Assembly (NCBI GenBank): GCA_002431715.1 | Contig: DJHI01000193.1 | Location: 2,266 to 7,907, forward strand | Length of the DNA: 5,642 nt | Reading direction: 5' to 3' | DNA from: Armatimonadetes bacterium UBA5829 | GTDB lineage: Bacteria; Armatimonadota; UBA5829 | Part shown: one piece after another, positions 1 to 5,642 of the stretch | Layout of the letters: the number at the start of each line of letters is the position of its first letter | Position numbering within the stretch: position 1 is the stretch's first letter | The notes under the pieces: model-generated | Told to the model about the DNA's origin: nothing | The model's database searches: none | Seen by the model: only the letters and a program-made list of their open reading frames with translations | Program-made: the position numbers and the translations under genes

Positions 1-1
1 C

Positions 2-223
2 GCGGAGGTCAGCCCTGTGGTTGCCGCGATAGTCATAATCGCCGCTATAGCAATCGCTGCAGGTGTTATGAACTATATGGCCAATCATCAAACATCTGCT
101 TCCGCGCCAAGTTCCGAGCAGTCTCAAGCCAATCCTACACCGGCCGGTCAGCAAAGTCCCGCGCCGTCATCTCCGTCACCGGCCAGTCCATCCGCTCCAC
201 CCGCCGCGCCGGGCGGAAGGTAG
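2..223 (+). CDS. Small single-helix membrane protein with Pro/Ser/Ala-rich tail (5' end probably outside the window)
   Basis: The frame is open to the left edge and reads AEVSPVVAAIVIIAAIAIAA, then GVMNYMANHQ, then a tail of about 45 residues made almost only of Ser, Ala, Pro, Gln and Gly, ending at TAG 221-223. Roughly 18 hydrophobic residues form one predicted membrane helix. The tail looks disordered and should lie on the far side of the membrane. Two starts are possible: an upstream one outside the window, or GTG at 17 with GGAGG at 4-8 and an 8-base spacer. I favour the upstream start because Glu-Val-Ser-Pro directly before the helix looks like a normal short N-terminal segment, and the GTG would delete it. 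The Ser-Pro plus hydrophobic helix layout resembles short type IV pilin-like or archaellin-like N-termini, but no processing site is visible. Function unknown. A hairpin terminator follows 11 bases after the stop. Confidence 0.6.
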   Translation, partial: AEVSPVVAAIVIIAAIAIAAGVMNYMANHQTSASAPSSEQSQANPTPAGQQSPAPSSPSPASPSAPPAAPGGR

Positions 224-234
224 TACAAAATTTC

Positions 235-260
235 AGTGGGGCGGACTTTCCGCCCCCACT
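235..260. terminator. Bidirectional intrinsic terminator hairpin between convergent genes
   Basis: AGTGGGGCGG (235-244) pairs with CCGCCCCCACT (250-260) around the loop ACTTT, giving ten base pairs with one bulged C. On the plus strand it is followed by the T-rich stretch TATTTATTGCTTTATTT, which overlaps the end of the mannosidase gene. On the minus strand it is followed by GAAATTTTG. It lies 11 bases after the plus-strand stop and 3 bases after the minus-strand stop, so it can end transcription from both sides. Confidence 0.8.
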
Positions 261-263
261 TAT

Positions 264-3194
264 TTATTGCTTTATTTGATCAGCAAGCTTACACGATCGG
301 CCTATTCTTACACTGCACTGGCCGTATTTGGGCACTTTGACGGTCAATATATCTCCATCAATCGACGCAGAATTTTTGAGCAGTGGCCGCTCCATAATAT
401 CCGTTTCGAATGCTTTAGCTCCCTGTTCGATTATGTCACTGATCCTGATTTTTGCCTCGGTGTCCCTTCCCTCTGATTCAAACATTCGTATAACCAGATC
501 ATCCGAATCCTCGGCTTTTTTAATTGCTGAGACAAACACATTCGGCGTCAAAACCTCTACGAAACTCTTTTCAGGCGGTAGAGAGCCGCTGTGGACGGTC
601 CCGCTCAATATGGACATATATGAATTGAACTCCTCACCTGCACGGATCGCTTCAGTCACATTACATAGGCCTCGATGAGCGATGACACAGAACCTGATCT
701 TGTGATCGCCGACCTCCGGCATCGGATCGGGATCATATGTGGTTCTGAGCAGGGTCAGCCTGAGCGTGTCGTCATCGCAGGAGTGTCCGTATTTAGAGTC
801 GTTGACGAGAGTAATCCCATACTGGCTTGAGATGGTCCGGGATCCCGGACCATCTGGAATTTCACCAGAGAAATCCGCCCACTTTAGAGCGGGGATTTCT
901 TGAGCGCACTGGACTCGCTTCTGGCTTCCGAATGGTATTTCGTAGGTCGGCATGCCGTCTTTTACATTCACTGGGAATGCGGCGCGGAGCATGGTGACAC
1001 CTGTCTGCGGAGTGCATATCTCGACCCAGCGTGATTCGACCGTAAAATCAACCATTCGCGAGTCCATATTAAGGCCGACCTCAACGCTGACGCGTGACTC
1101 ATTATATGTATGTTCAGTTTTCATGGTGACGCGATTTGGGCCGCGTTGAGTAATCTTGGTCTGGCCATTTTTGAGCGGAATCACCTTCGTAATCTGGCCT
1201 ATTGTCCAGGCGGACATGCCCCTATGCGCCTCGTTGCAGATTTCCAAGAGTCCTAAAAGCTTGCCTTCGGGCACATAATCGAAACCCGTTTGCTTGTCGA
1301 TGAGATGCTCGACGGCGCCGGTTGCAAGGTCGATCTCGACTTTAAGGTGTTGATTTTCCATAACCGTGCCTTCGCTCAGCTCTATTATCGTGGTTTCGGT
1401 TCCTATAGGCAGATGCTTGGTGATTTGGGATGAGCCGATTTCGACATCCTCGCAATCGCATTCATGACCTGAGAGCATATAGTCTTCAACGGCATATGTT
1501 TTGTAGCCGAGCGCGGGAACATCGGCCTTAAAGGCGACGGTTACAAAATCATGGTGGCGGAACCAGCCTCTGTCTATCACCTGACCGCGCATCTTTTTGC
1601 CCCGGGCATCCCGCACGATAATCGAGTCGTCCTTAAGCGGTTTGTCCCAGACCCGGATATTGACAACCTCAGCCCTGGGCCAGGGCTTCGCGTTATAAAC
1701 GATAATAGGCTCAGGGCCGGGAGAACCCGCCCCGCGAGAGCTTACTCCCCCGGGGATTACCGGGTCGCCTGCACCCGCTCCCAGGTTTTCACCGGCATCG
1801 GAGCCATCGTAGCCGACATTGACAAATGACGTGTCGATTTTGGTGATGAGTTCGCGTAGGGCCATAGTACGAGCGTTATCGGCTGCCGCTCTTATCTCCT
1901 GGAAGAAGCCCTGTGAGTACTCATATGTGGCGTGAATGCCAGAGCCGGGCAGAACATCGTGAAACTGGTTAAAAAGAGTATTTCGCCAGGCCGTAAGCAG
2001 GTTTTCAGACGGATAAGTAACATCGCAAAATGCGCCAGCTATCAGGCTTGCAGTCTCTGCCTCAGGCAAAATGATCTCGCTGACTCTATTTGCCCGCTTG
2101 ATATTGCTCTGCGAGGTATAGCAGCCCTCGAATGTAAAGCCGAGGTCGCTATCTACGACCGGCAGTTCGGGCTTTGCATTTTCTATGGCTGTAAAAAACG
2201 CGTTATGCGTGCTGAACTCTACTTTTGGATAGATCGGCCAGTCTTTGATCTCCATATATTTTCGGAGGTCGCGTCTGGTCGGGCCGCCGCCGTGGTCGCC
2301 TACTCCATAGACATAGAGATAGTCTTTGAGGCCGGTTGCGCCGACGTAGCCATTGAAGAGCCCGCCGATAAGCGCGGGTTCTATATCCCCACTATAAGAA
2401 GAATCTTTTTCATGAAAGACAATAATCTCGGAGCCGTCAGGAGAACGCCATTTGAAAACACATGGGCCAGGGCCTGTGCGAAAGATATAGCAGTGGCTGA
2501 TTGCTCCCCTGCTAAGAATCGATGGAACCGTCCATGCCTGGCCGAAGGTATCGGGAGACCAGTCGATTCTAACATCTTCTGGCTCAAAACCGAATTTCTC
2601 TTTGAAATAGGAGCGTGTGTAGAGGAGATGGCGGCACATGGATTCGCCGGAGACGAGATTCCTGTCGTTTTCGACCCATGAACTGGCTGTTACCTCCCAT
2701 CGGCCCTCTTTGATGCGCCTTTCGATCATCTCGAATATCTTAGGGCAGTAGCGTTCCATCGCGACGTATAAAGAAGCCTGACTTTGCGAGAATTTGAAAT
2801 CGGGAAATTCATCCATCAGATTATCGATGGTGGTGAATGTGTCGCGGGCTACACTGACTGTCTCGGTCCAGTCCCACAGATAATTCATATCGATATGCGC
2901 GTGACCGCACAGATGCATGGTGTAGTCTTTTGCCGCTCTGCCGATAGGAGCCATTATGTCTTCGGACTCTTTTACGGTCTTTTCAATATCAATAGCGCCG
3001 CCGGAAGAGATTCCAGCTTGCAGATGCTCAACAGCCTTTGATATCAGATCGTGCCACGCGGGCTTTCCAAGGGCATCCGCAAAACCGGCAGCGAATTTCG
3101 CCTCGACTTTGAGTCTTTCCAAAGGGCTTTGAATCTTGCCTGCTGACCGGCTCAGTTTACCGATCAGCACATCCAGCTTCTGTTCAAAAGGCAT
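264..3194 (-). CDS. Alpha-mannosidase, glycoside hydrolase family 38 (complete, 976 aa)
   Basis: This is a retaining, metal-dependent exo-acting alpha-mannosidase that removes terminal alpha-linked mannose. There is no signal peptide, so it should act in the cytoplasm. Visible landmarks are: a helical N-terminal region (1-90); the GH38 catalytic barrel from about 92, with GHAHIDMNYLW placing metal ligands His100 and Asp102; DWSPDTFGQ with probable nucleophile Asp215; YGVGDHGGGPT with probable acid/base region Asp300; and FNQFHDVLPGSGI with metal ligand His412 in the helical middle domain. The beta-sandwich C-terminal part runs from about 496 (IIVYNAKPWPRAEVV) to the end. These assignments come from known GH38 structures, by motif match. 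Length is normal for the family plus two inserts: a Gly-rich segment (residues 461-495) and a 12-residue segment (about 777-791) coinciding with a perfect palindrome. The ATG at 3194 is preceded by GGAG with a 7-base spacer. All catalytic motifs are intact, so it is probably active; the precise linkage specificity cannot be read from sequence. Confidence 0.95.
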   Translation of the reverse strand: MPFEQKLDVLIGKLSRSAGKIQSPLERLKVEAKFAAGFADALGKPAWHDLISKAVEHLQAGISSGGAIDIEKTVKESEDIMAPIGRAAKDYTMHLCGHAHIDMNYLWDWTETVSVARDTFTTIDNLMDEFPDFKFSQSQASLYVAMERYCPKIFEMIERRIKEGRWEVTASSWVENDRNLVSGESMCRHLLYTRSYFKEKFGFEPEDVRIDWSPDTFGQAWTVPSILSRGAISHCYIFRTGPGPCVFKWRSPDGSEIIVFHEKDSSYSGDIEPALIGGLFNGYVGATGLKDYLYVYGVGDHGGGPTRRDLRKYMEIKDWPIYPKVEFSTHNAFFTAIENAKPELPVVDSDLGFTFEGCYTSQSNIKRANRVSEIILPEAETASLIAGAFCDVTYPSENLLTAWRNTLFNQFHDVLPGSGIHATYEYSQGFFQEIRAAADNARTMALRELITKIDTSFVNVGYDGSDAGENLGAGAGDPVIPGGVSSRGAGSPGPEPIIVYNAKPWPRAEVVNIRVWDKPLKDDSIIVRDARGKKMRGQVIDRGWFRHHDFVTVAFKADVPALGYKTYAVEDYMLSGHECDCEDVEIGSSQITKHLPIGTETTIIELSEGTVMENQHLKVEIDLATGAVEHLIDKQTGFDYVPEGKLLGLLEICNEAHRGMSAWTIGQITKVIPLKNGQTKITQRGPNRVTMKTEHTYNESRVSVEVGLNMDSRMVDFTVESRWVEICTPQTGVTMLRAAFPVNVKDGMPTYEIPFGSQKRVQCAQEIPALKWADFSGEIPDGPGSRTISSQYGITLVNDSKYGHSCDDDTLRLTLLRTTYDPDPMPEVGDHKIRFCVIAHRGLCNVTEAIRAGEEFNSYMSILSGTVHSGSLPPEKSFVEVLTPNVFVSAIKKAEDSDDLVIRMFESEGRDTEAKIRISDIIEQGAKAFETDIMERPLLKNSASIDGDILTVKVPKYGQCSVRIGRSCKLADQIKQ
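830..855. repeat. Perfect 26-base palindrome inside the mannosidase gene
   Basis: The 13-base half AGATGGTCCGGGA is followed directly by its exact reverse complement, TCCCGGACCATCT. It lies in the coding frame of the mannosidase and encodes PDGPGSRTIS (residues 780-789). The paralogous protein at 4523-5642 aligns on both sides (ALKWADFS with ALEWADIS; YGIT with HGIT) but has 3 residues where this one has 15, an excess of 36 bases. The arm core is nearly identical to that of the intergenic hairpin at 4464-4504. I infer insertion of a palindromic repeat unit in frame, similar in concept to Rickettsia palindromic elements; membership in a repeat family is not shown by this window alone. Confidence 0.75.
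1710..1814 (-). other. Gly/Ala/Ser/Pro-rich in-frame insert in the mannosidase
   Basis: This segment codes for residues 461-495. It starts GYDGSDAGENLGAGAGD, ends GAGSPGPEP, and joins the helical middle domain to the beta-sandwich region. GH38 proteins usually have a short linker here, just before a strand like IIVYNAKPWPRAEVV. The DNA is far more GC-rich than its surroundings (51 of 70 bases in 1711-1780) and contains small inverted pairs: CCCGG/CCGGG around 1750-1763, and CCGGGAG at 1717-1723 against CTCCCCCGG at 1745-1753. It is probably a surface linker. It could be a repeat-derived insertion or simply an expanded flexible linker. Confidence 0.5.
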
Positions 3195-3201
3195 ACTTCC
3201 A

Positions 3202-3205
3202 CTCC
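3202..3205 (-). promoter_or_regulatory. Ribosome binding site of the mannosidase gene
   Basis: On the minus strand GGAG lies 7 bases upstream of the ATG at 3194. It supports that start, which also begins the protein at a sensible amphipathic helix (MPFEQKLDVLIGKL). Confidence 0.6.
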
Positions 3206-3241
3206 ATTGTGTAAAAAAGCTAACATTTGATAAGTCCGACT

Positions 3242-3297
3242 CTCCGGTGGCTTCGGCAGAGGGATCTGTTTGACGCGCATCCCGTCTGCTGCCGGAG
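3242..3297. repeat. Long imperfect inverted repeat in the mannosidase leader region
   Basis: CTCCGG (3242-3247) pairs with CCGGAG (3292-3297), and GCAGAGGGAT (3256-3265) pairs with ATCCCGTCTGC (3279-3289) with one bulged G, around a 13-base loop. If the mannosidase promoter lies to the right, this folds in its 5' leader about 50 bases before the ATG. It has no T-run directly after it on either strand, so it is unlikely to be a terminator. It could be a leader RNA structure, a regulator-binding site or a palindromic repeat. I could not match it to a known riboswitch class. Confidence 0.5.
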
Positions 3298-3337
3298 CAT
3301 GCTCGATTCCTGAGTCCTTACTTATTTACGCATTACA

Positions 3338-3351
3338 GGTTATAGGTTATA
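3338..3351. repeat. Tandem heptamer GGTTATA x2
   Basis: Two exact head-to-tail copies of GGTTATA lie in the divergent promoter region. On the minus strand they read TATAACCTATAACC, so either copy could supply a -10-like TATAAC for the mannosidase, or the pair could be a direct-repeat regulator site. Confidence 0.35.
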
Positions 3352-3384
3352 TCTAAAAACACTTTATGCCTTCGCCTATTTTAA

Positions 3385-3400
3385 CAAATTCAGTAATTTG
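3385..3400. promoter_or_regulatory. Small inverted repeat, possible operator
   Basis: CAAATT and AATTTG flank CAGT, giving a 6-bp dyad of operator-like size about 67 bases before the start of the exported-protein gene. AT-rich dyads of this size also occur by chance, so this is only a candidate. Confidence 0.25.
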
Positions 3401-3450
3401 CACAGATTGTTGAAATGATGGCTCTGCTACTGCGTCTAAAAAAGTGTAAT

Positions 3451-3457
3451 AAGGAGG
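3451..3457 (+). promoter_or_regulatory. Strong ribosome binding site of the exported-protein gene
   Basis: AAGGAGG lies 9 bases before the ATG at 3467. It is a near-consensus Shine-Dalgarno sequence and fixes the start, which also begins a good signal peptide. Confidence 0.85.
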
Positions 3458-3466
3458 GTTATCGAA

Positions 3467-4438
3467 ATGTCTACACGAAGTTTCATCAATCAGTCTCCTT
3501 TTGTGAGCGTAATATTGGCTATTACGTTGTGTTTTGTCTTATCGGTGAGCGCTGTCGCCGCCCGCTCCGATCAAAACAAAGATAAACAGGATCGGGGCAA
3601 AGTCTCGGAGCAAGCACGTAATAACGATCGTGATCAAAAAAATGAACGTAATGATCGCAATCAAAAAAACGAGCGTAGTGACCAGGGCAAGAAAACTGAT
3701 CGTAATGACCAAAGCAAAAAGAATGATCGTGACAAAAAGCCTAATGGTTCAATCAAGCTCAAGAACAACAATGTGACCATAAAGATCGGGGATAAAAACT
3801 GGAATCATAATGAACACTATGCTTACCCGACTTACCGGCCGGTGAAGAACTATGATCCTGCTCACCCGGTTCTCAGGCAGACCCATTACACTCATTGGGT
3901 ATTCGACCTGCGAACGAGACCAAGCAGCAGAAGATCGGTCTATTTCTATTTCGGTTATTTCCCTTACGTGCAGACAACATATATCCGCATACGGCCTTAT
4001 GTGTCTGTCAGCTACTGCTCTGCTCCCATAATCATTAACGACGGTTATTATCTGAACCGTGGAAGCAGTTATGAGATAGACGACACTCTCGCGGACATAA
4101 GAAGCGCCTGGCTTGACGGCAGATCGGATCTTATCAAAAGACACATCGACAGCAGCCGTGAGATAGCGGTTCTACTAGATGGGAAATACGATTACTCTAT
4201 TGCATCCAGCGATTACCTGGATATGACAACTGATGCAATTGATCAGATGAAGACCGTGGCATTTACCTGGCAGAGCGTAAGAAAGCGCACTGACGGAAGC
4301 TATACGGCCTATGCAAAGCACACATATGTCGATCAAAATGGAACCGCGCAGACGGTATATGTAAGCTACACAATCGACGGTTACCGAGGCGGCTATGACA
4401 TAGTGGAAGTCGGCTCTTCTGCATCGCCGCTGAATTAG
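3467..4438 (+). CDS. Exported protein of unknown function with charged tandem repeat and Tyr-rich region (323 aa)
   Basis: Residues 1-32 form a Sec-type signal peptide: MSTR, a hydrophobic core (about 12-28), then SAVAA before Arg33, with likely cleavage near Ala31-Ala32. There is no lipobox; Cys22 sits within the hydrophobic core. Residues 33-92 are an extreme low-complexity stretch of Asp, Arg, Asn, Gln and Lys, including a nine-residue tandem repeat (51-91), probably disordered. Residues 93-200 are rich in Tyr, Arg and beta-type sequence (SVYFYFGYFPYVQTTYIRIR). The C-terminal part (about 204-317) looks like a compact alpha+beta domain: DDTLADIRSAWLDGRSDLIK as a helix pair, then strands ending in HTYVDQNGTAQTVYVSYTID and YDIVEVGSS. 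That order would suit an NTF2/cystatin-like fold, an inference from pattern only. I do not recognise a named family. It is monocistronic: divergent from the mannosidase and convergent with the next gene, with a terminator 25 bases after the stop. Confidence 0.85.
   Translation: MSTRSFINQSPFVSVILAITLCFVLSVSAVAARSDQNKDKQDRGKVSEQARNNDRDQKNERNDRNQKNERSDQGKKTDRNDQSKKNDRDKKPNGSIKLKNNNVTIKIGDKNWNHNEHYAYPTYRPVKNYDPAHPVLRQTHYTHWVFDLRTRPSSRRSVYFYFGYFPYVQTTYIRIRPYVSVSYCSAPIIINDGYYLNRGSSYEIDDTLADIRSAWLDGRSDLIKRHIDSSREIAVLLDGKYDYSIASSDYLDMTTDAIDQMKTVAFTWQSVRKRTDGSYTAYAKHTYVDQNGTAQTVYVSYTIDGYRGGYDIVEVGSSASPLN
3617..3739 (+). repeat. 27-base tandem repeat coding a charged nine-residue unit
   Basis: Units start with CGT and code for RNNDRDQKNE, RNDRNQKNE, RSDQGKKTD, RNDQSKKND and a partial RDKK (residues 51-91). 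The first unit has one extra codon; the next three are 27 bases each. The first two units share most bases and the others have drifted. It lies in the mature, exported part of the protein just after the signal peptide and should form a highly charged disordered tether. Copy number could vary between strains. Confidence 0.8.
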
Positions 4439-4463
4439 CGGCCTATCTCTCTCATAAACGCAA

Positions 4464-4504
4464 AATGCAGATGGCCCGGAATAAAAATCCGGGCCATCTG
4501 CATT
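4464..4504. terminator. Perfect 17-bp hairpin, bidirectional terminator between convergent genes
   Basis: The left arm (4464-4480, AATGCAGATGGCCCGGA) and right arm (4488-4504) are perfectly complementary around the 7-base loop ATAAAAA. It lies 25 bases after the stop of the plus-strand gene and 18 bases after the stop of the minus-strand gene. It is followed by TTATTATATAA on the plus strand and by TTTTGCGTTT on the minus strand, so it can work as an intrinsic terminator in both directions. Its arm core AGATGGCCCGG matches the palindrome at 830-855 at 10 of 11 positions. Confidence 0.85.
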
Positions 4505-4522
4505 ATTATATAACTCCGACGC

Positions 4523-5642
4523 TCACTTCTTGACTATCAGCTTGATGGTTTTTATCTCGTAACTGCCAAAGTCCAGGTTGATCGAGTCGGCGTTTGCAGC
4601 AATTTCCTCTCCCTGCTCCTCAAGCATATTGACCTCTTCGGCTTTTATCACATGCCATTTTGTATGCAAGGCAGCTTTGGCAGGATTACCGGTCGTTTCA
4701 AAGAGCCGAACTATGACGGATGCTGTTTCATCATTGGACTGATCTTCGGCGAATTTGACCGCAGATATCAGTATACCGTCATTATCGACTTTGAGCATAG
4801 CCGTCGAAGGTCTTATTGATCCAGCATGGGCCTTTTCGACTATACCGACGAGAGGCTGATTCAAGCCTGAACCGCTTTGTATGGCGTTTGCGGTAACGCA
4901 CATGCCGACATGAGGGATTATCGAGTATGTGAAGTTATGGATTCCCTCATCGGGGTTATTGTCCGGCTCATAAGATGCCCGGACAAGTGTTAGCGCAAGC
5001 GTATTGCCCTGGGCGCTGTGGCCGTATTTGCAGTTATTTGCAACCGTTATGCCGTGCTCGGCATCGGAGATGTCGGCCCACTCCAGAGCAGGCACTTCGA
5101 GACCGTTTGCAGTCCGTTCGATTGAGCCGAAAGGAATATCGTAAGTGGCTTTACTTGCGCCCATATACGGGGTGAACGTAGCCTTGAGCATCGGGGCATC
5201 GTGCATCGCGCCGCCTTTTTCATGCCAATCTACCTGAGTGACAAAATCTATCCTCTCAAGACCCGCGTAGACCCTTATCTGCTGAGTAAGACTGGAGTTC
5301 AAGAACTTGTGTTTCACCTCGACAATCGCTACTGCCGGGCCTTTCTCAATGACTTTGACTTCGGCTCCTGAGATAAGACTCTCGGTGCGAGTGATATCGC
5401 CTATATTCCAGGCGGACATCGGGTGCGGCTGCTCGAAATGGATCTGGAACCTGTTGAGCATTCCTGCGTTGATCTTGCCCTCTGGGCCCCATCCTGCTTT
5501 GGGCTGTGCGAACTCCATATTGTTTGCCTTGAGTGAAAGGCTGTCGATAGCGCCGGAGTTTTTGTTCACCCCAACCCGGAAGTACTCATTGGAAATAACG
5601 CACTTTTCTTCATCGACTTCAATAGGCATCTGCGCGGTCTCT
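4523..5642 (-). CDS. GH38 alpha-mannosidase-like protein, C-terminal part (5' end outside the window)
   Basis: The 372 codons in the window correspond to the GH38 C-terminal beta-sandwich region. They align with the complete mannosidase at MSAWNIGDIT (there MSAWTIGQIT), YDIPFGSIER (YEIPFGSQKR), ALEWADIS (ALKWADFS) and KYGHS (KYGHS), and in the tail around the HAGSIRPSTAMLKVDNDGIL stretch. The frame stays open through the right edge (ETAQ before Met at 5629), and no Shine-Dalgarno precedes that ATG, so it is almost certainly an internal Met and the catalytic half lies outside. None of the active-site motifs fall inside the window, so activity cannot be judged. The gene ends at TGA (4523-4525), followed by the shared terminator hairpin. 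It lacks the 12-residue insert present in its paralogue. The alternative, a stand-alone beta-domain protein starting at 5629, is much less likely. Confidence 0.88.
   Translation of the reverse strand, partial: ETAQMPIEVDEEKCVISNEYFRVGVNKNSGAIDSLSLKANNMEFAQPKAGWGPEGKINAGMLNRFQIHFEQPHPMSAWNIGDITRTESLISGAEVKVIEKGPAVAIVEVKHKFLNSSLTQQIRVYAGLERIDFVTQVDWHEKGGAMHDAPMLKATFTPYMGASKATYDIPFGSIERTANGLEVPALEWADISDAEHGITVANNCKYGHSAQGNTLALTLVRASYEPDNNPDEGIHNFTYSIIPHVGMCVTANAIQSGSGLNQPLVGIVEKAHAGSIRPSTAMLKVDNDGILISAVKFAEDQSNDETASVIVRLFETTGNPAKAALHTKWHVIKAEEVNMLEEQGEEIAANADSINLDFGSYEIKTIKLIVKK

Larger units (their letters stand above)
3195..3466. promoter_or_regulatory. Divergent intergenic region carrying both promoters
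   Basis: These 272 bases separate the minus-strand mannosidase from the plus-strand exported-protein gene, so both promoters must lie here or close by. No convincing coding frame is seen. The part nearest the mannosidase holds a long GC-rich hairpin; the middle and right part is AT-rich. For the plus gene, a weak candidate pair is TTGAAA (3410-3415) and TCTAAA (3435-3440), with a long 19-base spacer. For the minus gene, the TATAAC hexamers on the minus strand within 3338-3351 could act as a -10 element, but no matching -35 is clear. Promoter positions are therefore tentative. Confidence 0.45.

Noticed and set aside
1671..1687. A 17-base inverted repeat (AGCCCTGG, G, CCAGGGCT)
   Set aside because: It lies in codons for the conserved strand AKPWPRA of the beta region, which GH38 proteins share without any such repeat, so it is most likely a coding coincidence.
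1932..2681. A 249-residue plus-strand open frame opposite the mannosidase catalytic region
   Set aside because: It is wholly antisense to the conserved GH38 motifs, has Cys/Arg/Ala-rich composition with no domain sense, and has no good ribosome binding site. It is a shadow of the real gene.
3206..3300. A SAM-I-like or cobalamin-like riboswitch in the mannosidase leader (CTTATCAAA and GCCACCGG motifs on the minus strand)
   Set aside because: Only short fragments match. The order and the surrounding helices of those riboswitch classes are missing.
3617..3739. A CRISPR-like array
   Set aside because: The units are directly adjacent with no spacers, stay in frame and code for a coherent charged repeat, so this is a protein tandem repeat.
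3749..4144. A 131-residue minus-strand open frame inside the exported-protein gene
   Set aside because: It is antisense to a gene with a strong ribosome site and signal peptide, and shows no recognisable feature of its own.
5629..5631. ATG as the true start of the second GH38 protein
   Set aside because: The frame continues open to the edge, no Shine-Dalgarno precedes it, and GH38 proteins normally carry a catalytic half upstream.

Overview
The window looks like bacterial chromosomal DNA: Shine-Dalgarno sites, Sec-type signal peptide, tight intrinsic terminators and moderate GC. It is dominated by glycoside hydrolase family 38 (GH38) alpha-mannosidase genes. Nothing in it fixes the phylum. 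The gene style (large cytoplasmic GH38 paralogues, a short one-helix protein with a Pro/Ser/Ala tail, low-complexity exported proteins) would suit a carbohydrate-degrading environmental lineage such as Armatimonadota or Planctomycetota, but that is a weak guess.

Layout from left to right: the end of a short plus-strand gene for a single-helix membrane protein with a Pro/Ser/Ala-rich tail (to 223); a hairpin terminator that can serve both strands (235-260); a complete minus-strand GH38 alpha-mannosidase of 976 residues (264-3194); a 272-base intergenic region from which the mannosidase and the next gene diverge, with a long hairpin, a tandem heptamer and a small inverted repeat; a plus-strand exported protein of unknown function with a charged nine-residue tandem repeat (3467-4438); a perfect 17-bp hairpin between convergent genes (4464-4504); and the C-terminal part of a second GH38 protein on the minus strand (4523 to the right edge), whose catalytic half lies beyond the window.

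The two GH38 proteins are paralogues over their C-terminal beta domains and presumably trim mannose-containing oligosaccharides in the cytoplasm. They are not in one operon, because the convergent exported-protein gene and a terminator separate them.

The most interesting signal is a perfect 26-base palindrome (830-855) inside the complete mannosidase gene. It falls exactly where that protein carries 12 residues absent from its paralogue in this window. Its arm core (AGATGGTCCGG) matches the arm of the intergenic hairpin at 4464-4504 (AGATGGCCCGG) at 10 of 11 positions. This suggests a palindromic repeat family able to sit both in a terminator position and, in frame, inside a protein gene. A second glycine-rich, GC-rich insert (about 1710-1814) lies in the same gene. 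No defence system, CRISPR array, tRNA, rRNA or transposase gene was seen.
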